Shown: one piece after another, positions 52,564 through 60,200 of the stretch
Layout: each line of letters opens with the position of its first letter
Position numbering within the stretch: position 1 is the stretch's first letter
Source: Lachnospiraceae bacterium
GTDB taxonomy: Bacteria > Bacillota > Clostridia > Lachnospirales > Lachnospiraceae
Length of the DNA stretch: 64,000 nucleotides
Reading direction: 5' to 3'
NCBI GenBank assembly: GCA_910574885.1
Contig: CAJTDD010000005.1
Coordinates: 186,001-250,000 of the forward strand
Made by a program: the position numbers and the translations under genes
The notes under the pieces: model-generated
Seen by the model: only the letters and a program-made list of their open reading frames with translations
Told to the model about the DNA's origin: nothing
The model's database searches: none

Positions 52564-54177
52564 ATGAATATACCAATTAATCTGTTTATGTGGATAATGG
52601 CGTTTCTGCCCATTATCGTACTGTTAATTTTAATGATAAAATTTAACTGGGGCGCTACGGAGGCTGCACCGGTGGGACTTATGATTACGATTTTTACGGG
52701 GCTTGTCTTCTACAAGGCGAATATCCGGCTGATTGCGGCGGAGAGCGCTAAGGGAGTGTGGAATGCCCTGATTATCCTAATTATTGTCTGGACGGCAATC
52801 CTGATGTATCAGGTGGGCGACGAGGCGAAGGCGTTCCTTGTAATCCGCAACGGCATGAGGAAGCTATTGCCCAACGAGTTGCTTCTGGTGCTTGCGATGG
52901 GGTGGATATTTGAAAGCTTTCTTCAGGGAATTACAGGCTTTGGCGTCCCGGTGGCCGTAGGCGCGCCGCTCCTTATCGGTATCGGCGTGAAGCCTTTGTG
53001 GGCGGTCATTATACCGCTTCTTGGCCAGGCGTGGGGCAACACCTTCGGAACCCTTGGCGCCGCATGGGATTCCCTTGCCATGTCGGCAGGGCTTTCGGTT
53101 GGCAGCAAGGAATATCTGGTGACGGCGATGTGGACGGCGGCATTTATCTGGTTCTGGAACGCTATTGGCGGGTTTGCCACCTGCTGGTTTTACGGCAAAG
53201 GCAAGGCGTTGAAAAAAGGCCTTCCGGCGGTAGCCCTTATGGCAGTCATTCAGGGCGGCGGAGAGCTTCTGTTAAGCCAGGTCAACACCACCATCTGCTG
53301 TTTCGTTCCGGCATGTGTGTCATTAGTTGTGATTCTGTTGCTTGGAAGGATTAAGATGTACAGCGAAGAGTGGAGTATCGCCGACAGCCCGATCATGAAC
53401 CGCGAGTTCGAGGAACGAAGTACAGGAAGCGAGGCGCCTGCCGATATGAGCCTGGTTCAGGCATTCGTGCCTTATTTCCTGCTTTCAGCCCTTACGCTGA
53501 TTGTGCTTTTGGTAAAACCGGTCAATGCATTATTGGGACAGATATCATTTGGTTTGTCGTTTCCGGAGACTTCCACAGGATATGGGCATGTGAACGCAGC
53601 GGTAGAGAGTTTTTCACCGTTTACGCCTTTCACCCATGCCAGTATGTTCCTGTTCATATCGGCAATCGTCGGACTCCTTTATTATAAGAAGCATGGCTGG
53701 ATCCGGGACGGCGGCGTGAAGAGGATTTTCGTAAAATCAATTTCTATGACCATGCCGTCCGGTATCGCGGTTATCGGTCTGGTTATAATGTCAAAGATTA
53801 TGGACGGGACCGGACAGACGGTGGTACTGGCAAACGGAATCGCAAATGTCTTAGGCAAGGTATACGTGATCTTGGCGCCGTTCGTCGGGCTTCTTGGAAC
53901 CTTTATGACAGGAAGCAACATGAGCTCGAACATCCTGTTCGGCGGATTCCAGATGACGACGGCAAACCTTCTGAACGTAGATGCGTCGGCCATCTTAGGC
54001 GCACAGTCGGCAGGCGGGGCAATCGGAAGCGCGGTCAGCCCAAGCAAGATTATCCTTGGTACGACAACGGCAAGCATCCTCGGGAGAGAGGGCGAGGTCC
54101 TCAAGAAGATTATCGCGCTGACGGTGCCTACGACCATTGTAATCGGCGCTATTTTGTTCCTGTTGGTGGCAATCTGA
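52564..54177 (+). CDS. LctP (L-lactate permease) family transporter
   Basis: The product is 537 residues from ATG 52564 behind GGAGAGGGAA, with about 12-13 helices. Family blocks FLQGITGFGVPVAVGAPLL and GSNMSSNILFGGFQ are present. LctP proteins carry lactate and glycolate. In this island no lactate gene is nearby, while the predicted end product oxamate is a close structural analogue of pyruvate and lactate. I infer it may export oxamate or import glyoxylate-like acids. It is followed by a small membrane protein and a second amidohydrolase gene. Confidence 0.85.
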   Translation: MNIPINLFMWIMAFLPIIVLLILMIKFNWGATEAAPVGLMITIFTGLVFYKANIRLIAAESAKGVWNALIILIIVWTAILMYQVGDEAKAFLVIRNGMRKLLPNELLLVLAMGWIFESFLQGITGFGVPVAVGAPLLIGIGVKPLWAVIIPLLGQAWGNTFGTLGAAWDSLAMSAGLSVGSKEYLVTAMWTAAFIWFWNAIGGFATCWFYGKGKALKKGLPAVALMAVIQGGGELLLSQVNTTICCFVPACVSLVVILLLGRIKMYSEEWSIADSPIMNREFEERSTGSEAPADMSLVQAFVPYFLLSALTLIVLLVKPVNALLGQISFGLSFPETSTGYGHVNAAVESFSPFTPFTHASMFLFISAIVGLLYYKKHGWIRDGGVKRIFVKSISMTMPSGIAVIGLVIMSKIMDGTGQTVVLANGIANVLGKVYVILAPFVGLLGTFMTGSNMSSNILFGGFQMTTANLLNVDASAILGAQSAGGAIGSAVSPSKIILGTTTASILGREGEVLKKIIALTVPTTIVIGAILFLLVAI

Positions 54178-54229
54178 CAGATTGCAGTTACGTAATGAGG
54201 GTCTTGTAGGAAGGAGAGTCTGACAGAGA

Positions 54230-54427
54230 ATGGAGAAGAAAAGTTTTTTTCAAACAAAAGAAGGCGGGCTTACAATCGCTTTTATCGTGATTATGGCAGC
54301 GTTTTTCATCATACTGGCAGGTCTTGGCAGTGGAAATGACACGATTTGTCTGGCAGGATTTGTAATTATGGTGGCTGCCATGTTGTATTCGCCGGTGAAA
54401 ACATTTATAATAAAGCCAAAGAAATAG
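54230..54427 (+). CDS. Small two-helix membrane protein
   Basis: The 65-residue protein has two hydrophobic segments (GLTIAFIVIMAAFFIILAGL and ICLAGFVIMVAAMLY) and a basic tail KPKK. It has a ribosome binding site and lies 52 bases after the LctP gene and 20 bases before the amidohydrolase gene, so it is in an operon. I do not recognise a family. It could be an accessory subunit of the LctP-type transporter. Confidence 0.7.
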   Translation: MEKKSFFQTKEGGLTIAFIVIMAAFFIILAGLGSGNDTICLAGFVIMVAAMLYSPVKTFIIKPKK

Positions 54428-54447
54428 GATGAAAGGAGAATATCATT

Positions 54448-55689
54448 ATGGCGATTGAAGAGATTACAGGCAGAATAGCAAAGGATCTGGAGTGTCTGAA
54501 GCAGTTTACAGCGACACCGGGAGACGGCTGTACGAGGCTTCCGTTTACTCCGGAGGCAAGAGGTGCGGTGAATTACCTCAAGAAGATTATGGAGGAAGCC
54601 GGGCTTGAGGTGAGGGAAGACGCAGCGGGAAATGTCATCGGCGTGATGAAAGGGACGAATCCGGATGAGCCATGTGTCATGATGGGTTCACATTTTGACT
54701 CTGTAGTGAACGGAGGAGACTTTGACGGAATTGCAGGAGCGGTTTGCGCAATCGAGGTCGCAAGGCAGTTGAAGGAAGAGGGAGTGACTCCTAAGAGAGA
54801 TTTCGTTGCTGTCGGATTCTGCGACGAGGAAGGTATGCGGTTCGGAACAGGATACTTTGGCTCCGGCGCAATGCTGGGCAACAGGGACGTGGAGTACTGC
54901 AAGAACTTTGCGGATACCAACGGCGTTAGTATCTACGATGCAATGAAAGAGTACGGGTTAGACCCGGAGAAGATTGAGGATGCGAAGTGGGACGTGGATA
55001 AGATTGGCAGATTCCTTGAGTTACATATTGAGCAGGGACCGGTCCTTGACGCAGAGAACATCGAGCTTGGTCTGGTTGACTGTATCGTTGGTATCCAGCG
55101 TTACATGGTAACGGTTCACGGAAGGGCCGACCATGCAGGGACAACCCCGATGGATATGCGTATGGACGCAGTGGATGCGGCGACGAAGGTTATCTCCAAG
55201 ATTCCGGACTGGGCGCGTGAGAAGGCTGACGGAACCGTAGCTACCACAGGCTTCATCCGTACGACGCCGGGCGGAATGAATATCGTTGCCGAGAAGGTTG
55301 AGTTTACGGTGGACATTCGTTCAAAGAACAATGACAACATCAATGATATTGCAAACAGAATCCGCGCCGCCCTTGACCGGGAAGTACAGGAGATGGGCGG
55401 AAGTTATGAGATTGATACCAAGCTGGTAATCACGCCGGTATGGCTTTCCCAGGAGATGCTGGATATTATGGAAGAGAGCTGTAAGGCAAGAGGCTACAGC
55501 TACAAGAAGCTGCCAAGCGGCGCCGGACACGACGCGCTGGAAATCGGCCAGGTAATCCCGACGGTGATGCTGTTCGTTCCAAGTAAGGAAGGACGGAGCC
55601 ACTGTCCGGTAGAATTTACGAAGTACAGTGATTTTGCGAAAGCATCTGTAGTTATGACGGAGCTTGCAAAGGATTTGCTTACAAGATAG
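54448..55689 (+). CDS. allC: Allantoate amidohydrolase, paralogue 2
   Basis: The 413-residue M20-family enzyme (E. coli AllC has 411) keeps all ligands: H82 (GSHFDS), D93 (DFDGIAG), E127/E128 (DEEG), H193 (LHIEQG) and H361 (SGAGHDA). The loop VVNGGDFDG resembles the AllC loop VVNGGNLDG, so this copy is the better candidate for allantoate hydrolysis to ureidoglycine, CO2 and ammonia. It is followed by the XRE-FadR regulator gene. Confidence 0.86.
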   Translation: MAIEEITGRIAKDLECLKQFTATPGDGCTRLPFTPEARGAVNYLKKIMEEAGLEVREDAAGNVIGVMKGTNPDEPCVMMGSHFDSVVNGGDFDGIAGAVCAIEVARQLKEEGVTPKRDFVAVGFCDEEGMRFGTGYFGSGAMLGNRDVEYCKNFADTNGVSIYDAMKEYGLDPEKIEDAKWDVDKIGRFLELHIEQGPVLDAENIELGLVDCIVGIQRYMVTVHGRADHAGTTPMDMRMDAVDAATKVISKIPDWAREKADGTVATTGFIRTTPGGMNIVAEKVEFTVDIRSKNNDNINDIANRIRAALDREVQEMGGSYEIDTKLVITPVWLSQEMLDIMEESCKARGYSYKKLPSGAGHDALEIGQVIPTVMLFVPSKEGRSHCPVEFTKYSDFAKASVVMTELAKDLLTR

Positions 55690-55781
55690 GTATATGACAG
55701 GAGAATATGCTGTCTTGCCGTAAAAGGAGCTTTTTAGCCTCCTTTCCGGGCAAGGCGGCATATTTGGAAATGGAGAGGGAT

Positions 55782-56780
55782 ATGACAGGAATGAACCCGG
55801 CAAATAAAAAGGAGAATCTCCGCTTGCTGAGGAATGCGCTCAGGCTCACCCAGAAGGAGTTTATCAAGCGCTTTCTTTCCTCGGCGGATAAAAAGCCGTC
55901 CATGAGCATCGCGACTTACTCGAACCTTGAGTCCAGGGATGGGGTAAGGATGAACGAGGTGATATTTGCTGTGTCGGAAAGCCTTGGCATTGACTCGATG
56001 CTGTTTTCCATACCGCCGGAGGAATTTGCCGAGAAGCTTCCGATGATTCTGTCGGAAGATGGGTCAGCCGACCCGGCGGGAGCTGGGAGCGCGAAGAAAG
56101 GCAGTATCAACCATCTGGTGAACCGGCTGACCATGTATTTTGCCGAGCAGATTTTTGAAAAGCGGTTGAAAAAGGGCGATAAGATTGAATCGGACAGGAG
56201 TTTGGCGTCCGAGCTTGGCGTTGGGCGTTCGGCAATCCGGGAGGCGCTGAAGGTGCTGGAGGTTCTTGGGATGATTGATATCCGTCCGGGACAGGGAACT
56301 TATATCAGCAACCATGAGGCAAGTTTCTTTATCGTTCCTCTGTCATGGTCTCTCTTCTTAAATGGAAGCCAGATTGACAGTATTGTGGAGGTGCGCAATC
56401 TCCTGGAGGTGAAGGCGGCTTATCTGGCGGCCGGATGCATGGACGAGGAAAGCAGGGGGAAACTGTATGAAATCTCCCATCGGCTCCATAAGGCTTATGT
56501 GGAGCGGGATTTTAAAGAATTTCTGAACCAGGATCTGGAGTTCCATATCTGTATTGCGGAGTGTTCCGGCAATCCTGTGATTTACAGCATGATTCAGACC
56601 ATCAGCAATCTGATGCGCCATGTCAGCGGAAGCGGCATGGTGGATGAAGGACAGCTTAGGGATATCTATGAAGAGCATCAGAAGGTCTATGGGCTGATTC
56701 TGGCAAAGGATGCAAAAGGAGCTTCGGAGGCTATGAAGGAGCATCTTGAGAAATCAACGGGGCGGTATAATTACCGATGA
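55782..56780 (+). CDS. XRE - FadR (GntR/FCD) fusion regulator
   Basis: The product is about 332 residues. Residues ~7-75 form an XRE-like HTH (NLRLLRNALRLTQKEFIKRF, IATYSNLES); about 110-170 a GntR winged helix (LASELGVGRSAIREALKVLE, RPGQGTYIS); the rest is an FCD ligand domain (EFHICIAECSGNP, HLEKS). Two DNA-binding domains in one FadR protein are uncommon. I chose ATG 55782, six bases after GGAG; the frame is open to 55707, so up to 25 more residues are possible. It probably senses an organic acid of the pathway and controls the island with PucR. Confidence 0.8.
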   Translation: MTGMNPANKKENLRLLRNALRLTQKEFIKRFLSSADKKPSMSIATYSNLESRDGVRMNEVIFAVSESLGIDSMLFSIPPEEFAEKLPMILSEDGSADPAGAGSAKKGSINHLVNRLTMYFAEQIFEKRLKKGDKIESDRSLASELGVGRSAIREALKVLEVLGMIDIRPGQGTYISNHEASFFIVPLSWSLFLNGSQIDSIVEVRNLLEVKAAYLAAGCMDEESRGKLYEISHRLHKAYVERDFKEFLNQDLEFHICIAECSGNPVIYSMIQTISNLMRHVSGSGMVDEGQLRDIYEEHQKVYGLILAKDAKGASEAMKEHLEKSTGRYNYR

Positions 56781-56816
56781 GGGGATAGGATTTAGGAATA
56801 GTAGGAGGAAGAGAGA

Positions 56817-56906
56817 ATGGTTGATATCTTATTTTATGCGGTGGCAGGAATCGCAATCGTCGGGGCAGTGATTAAGATGGTTAAGAATAAGAAGAATGAC
56901 AAGTAG
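56817..56906 (+). CDS. 29-residue single-helix membrane microprotein
   Basis: A short frame (MVDILFYAVAGIAIVGAVIK, then MVKNKKNDK) follows AGGAGG eight bases upstream. It has one hydrophobic helix and a lysine-rich tail, as in many bacterial regulatory microproteins. It lies 36 bases after the XRE-FadR gene, probably in the same operon. It matches no family that I know; a role next to a transporter of the island is a guess. Confidence 0.55.
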   Translation: MVDILFYAVAGIAIVGAVIKMVKNKKNDK

Positions 56907-57217
56907 CCTGTGGGAGTAGATTGATTCTTCGGCGGGCGGCGTGACCGGGTTTTTGAGGCGGTTTCGGAAGTCTTTGAAGGGCTTTGGGAGGCGCTTTTTA
57001 AAGCCGGTCTCTTTTGTTTGAACACTATATATTGTGGTGGGTGTGAAGCGTTTCCATAATTTACAAAAAATTTATAAAATTGTAAATTTTAACGTTAATA
57101 TTTGTTGAAGGCAAGACGATAGTTATGATATATTTATGTTTGGGGAGCTTTGCGGGAGACTGCTTAGAATGAACCGGTAAATATAAAAATAAGGGGAGAA
57201 AGGGAAAGGAGAGAAGT
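56907..57217 (+). promoter_or_regulatory. Intergenic region with the promoter of the M60-like protease
   Basis: A promoter fits at TTGAAG (57105-57110), 18 bp, TATATT (57129-57134). An AT-rich inverted repeat (AAAATTTA/TAAATTTT) lies just upstream at 57066-57090. The inverted pair GACCGG (56943-56948) / CCGGTC (57004-57009), followed by TCTTTTG, might end the preceding operon. The 26-codon cationic frame at 56941-57021 is discussed as a finding. Confidence 0.5.
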
Positions 57218-60200
57218 ATGAAGCGTATAGTTTCATTGATGCTGGCGGCAGTGTTAGTACTCGCACCATGTATGCAGAGTTTTGCGACGGACCCTGATTC
57301 AGGGACGCCGGCAGCGGAACAGACTGCCGGTTTGGATGAGCCGGCAGGAGGAGAAGACACGACGCCTGGCGGAGGAGATGGGGGAAACCCACCTGCAGGC
57401 GAACCTGTTGGCAGTGAGGGTGCAGAAGGTGAGAATGGAGGCGAACCTACGGGGAACTCGCCGGATACCAATCCGCCGGAAGCATTGGACGATATCGGTG
57501 TGTTATCGGCGAATGAATTGGACAGCAAGAATGTAAAGGGGCAGATTGATGTTGGCATCATTCAGGCGCTTGATTTTAAGAGTGATATTACATTCACAAT
57601 TACGCTTACAGATTCAAAGGGTGATTCTGTAAGTAAGAATATAACGCTGGGGAGTTTAAGCTCCGATAAACTTCAGGGTGAAGTTACGTTTAATGGCGAT
57701 GGCAGCGGACTGGAAGACGGAAAGTATAATCTGTCCATATCAGCGCCGGGATACCGTACCCGTAACCGTGAGATTACGGTGGAAGGACTGGCCTATAAGC
57801 TGATGTACACGACAGGATTTCTGGGTGCCTACTTCGAGGAAAATGAGGCAGGCGTACTGCAGGCAAAAGATTTGAATTGTCATCCGGGAGTCCTTCGTAT
57901 CGGTGATGTGGACGGTAATGGAGAGATTGACGACCAAGATAAAAAAGCTCTTGTCGATACGATTGATTCCGTAGACCGGGGCGAAGAAAATAACGGAACG
58001 TCTGCTTCGATGGATTTGAATCGGGATGGGAAGGTGGATCTTGCTGATCTGAATTTCTTTGTACAAGGTTATTTTCAGGAGGGCAAAGTACCGGATGCCA
58101 GTGCGACCATACAGACGAACGTACCTGCGTCCGCCATCGGACAAAAGGAAGGGAGCAATACGGTTGTAGAGAGCGGTCTTTTGGACAGTTTATTGACCGG
58201 TGAAGGCAGTGTGGCTTTAAGACCGGCAAGCGGGGAAATCTCTTCCACGAACCCGGTATCGGTAGAGTTTGAGTTTGCGAAAGACATCAAGACGGATGGA
58301 ATCGTTATTGATTCTAATGAGGCGAACCCGGTGGAGAATGGAACCGTTGAGATTACCTATGTGGATGCGGAAGAACCGGATGTCGAAAAGAAAACCACAG
58401 TTTCCATTTTACCGGAAGGGACACACGCTTTATTTGAGGATGAAAGGGTAAGCGTAACAAGAGATAGTTTTGGAAATATTGCAATCAATCTGGGCAGTCA
58501 GGTGGCAGTAAAGAGAGTTACTCTTACGATTACAGGCACGAAGAACAATAATCTTGCGGAGATATCTAAGGTAGAGTTCGTGAATGGCATGGATAAACGG
58601 ATTCCGGCACCTGATATGAATATTCCAGAAAATCTTTCCGCAGTACGGGGAAATAAGTCCTTCGTTGTGTCATGGAATCCTTGTGTGAACGTTACAGGAT
58701 ATGAAGTACGCGTCAAAGGAACGGTTGAGGTAGACAAACAGGAAGAAGTTGTGGAAGACGTTATTTCTGTAAGAGGAAATTCCCTCACTGTATCAGCATT
58801 GAAAGAAGGCAATGCAAAACTCGTGAACGGTAATGAGTACGAGGTGAGTGTGCAGTCTGTAAACGGCGCATGGAAGAGCGGATACTGCGATGCGATTACA
58901 GTGATACCTAAGGTAGATAAAGTGCCGGACGCTCCGGATTATGTGAATGCGACCGGAAAATATAAGGCGATTGACGTATCTTGGAAGAAGATGAAGGATA
59001 CGGATTATTTCAATATATATTACAGGGAAGTCGGTACGCAGGAATATACGAAAATTGAAGGGATTGAAGACAGTAAGTATACAATTACGGATTTGAAGGA
59101 TAAGGCAGATTATGAACTTTATGTGACGGGTGTGAATGAAGTTGGGGAGAGTAAACCGTCTAAGACCAGCGTGGCATCGACGATGGATCAGAATCCGGCA
59201 CAGATGCCTAAGTACAAGCAGATAAACAGGGCTGAAAAAGGTCAGGTCAGCGAACATATTATCAGTGCAGCATACGGGAACGGAGAGATGCAGGACAGCC
59301 CGTTGGATAAGGAGAAAGGTACGGCATGGGGAACCGTGGATAATATTCCTACTTCCCATTATGTTGTGAACTCTTGGGACGGCGGTGGATTTAATCCTCT
59401 TGGCAATCGTGGTTTGATCTATGAATTTGACGAGCCATATACGATGGATCGGCTTGCATTCCAGGAGGTATCTGTCCAGAGCCAGAACTATGGCTATGCG
59501 CGGGTAAGGTATTGGGATGAGGCAGGAGAGGCACATGAGATTGACCGAGGCGCTGTGCGTGTGCTGAGAAAGGCAGATGAAGAAGGACGTATCTATTATA
59601 TGCTCAGGTTCCCGGGACCAATTACGGCGAAGAAGATACAATTTGCGCTTTCAAGGGTTTATGTGTATGGAACGATTTCGATTTCAGAGGTTTCTTTCTA
59701 TGAATATGATTCCATAGAAGAAGATATTATGGCTCTCTATACGAACGATCTCCATACAGAGCTGAAACCAGAAGTAACGATGGATACGATTAATGAACTG
59801 GATAAGAGAATCAACACGACAGATCCGGTCAGCAAGGAATACCATCCGGATAAGGCCAATCTGGAACGCGAACTTCAGACGGCTAAGGATATCCTGTCGG
59901 ACGGCAACCTTGGAAGAACGGTTGAGGTTCATAATACCATCAATACGAAGGATGTGGGACGTGGATTTGGCGGCCTGAATGCATGGCAGCCCCTTGGAGT
60001 TACGGCGGCGGCTGGTGAGGAAATCACAGTCTATGTCGGACATAATACGAAGCGGACCGGTGACAGTACAAACTTGCAGCTTGTAAGTACACAGTACCAC
60101 TCGGAAGCAGCCTCCATGTTCAAAGTAGTTGCAACATTGAAAGTCGGCAGGAATGAGATTACGATTCCGAAACTTTGGTCGCTCAACAAGGAAACTGGCG

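Noticed and set aside
57061..57561. 166-codon Pro/Ser-rich frame opposite the protease N-terminus
   Set aside because: Antisense to the low-complexity linker of the M60-like protease; composition mirrors that linker.
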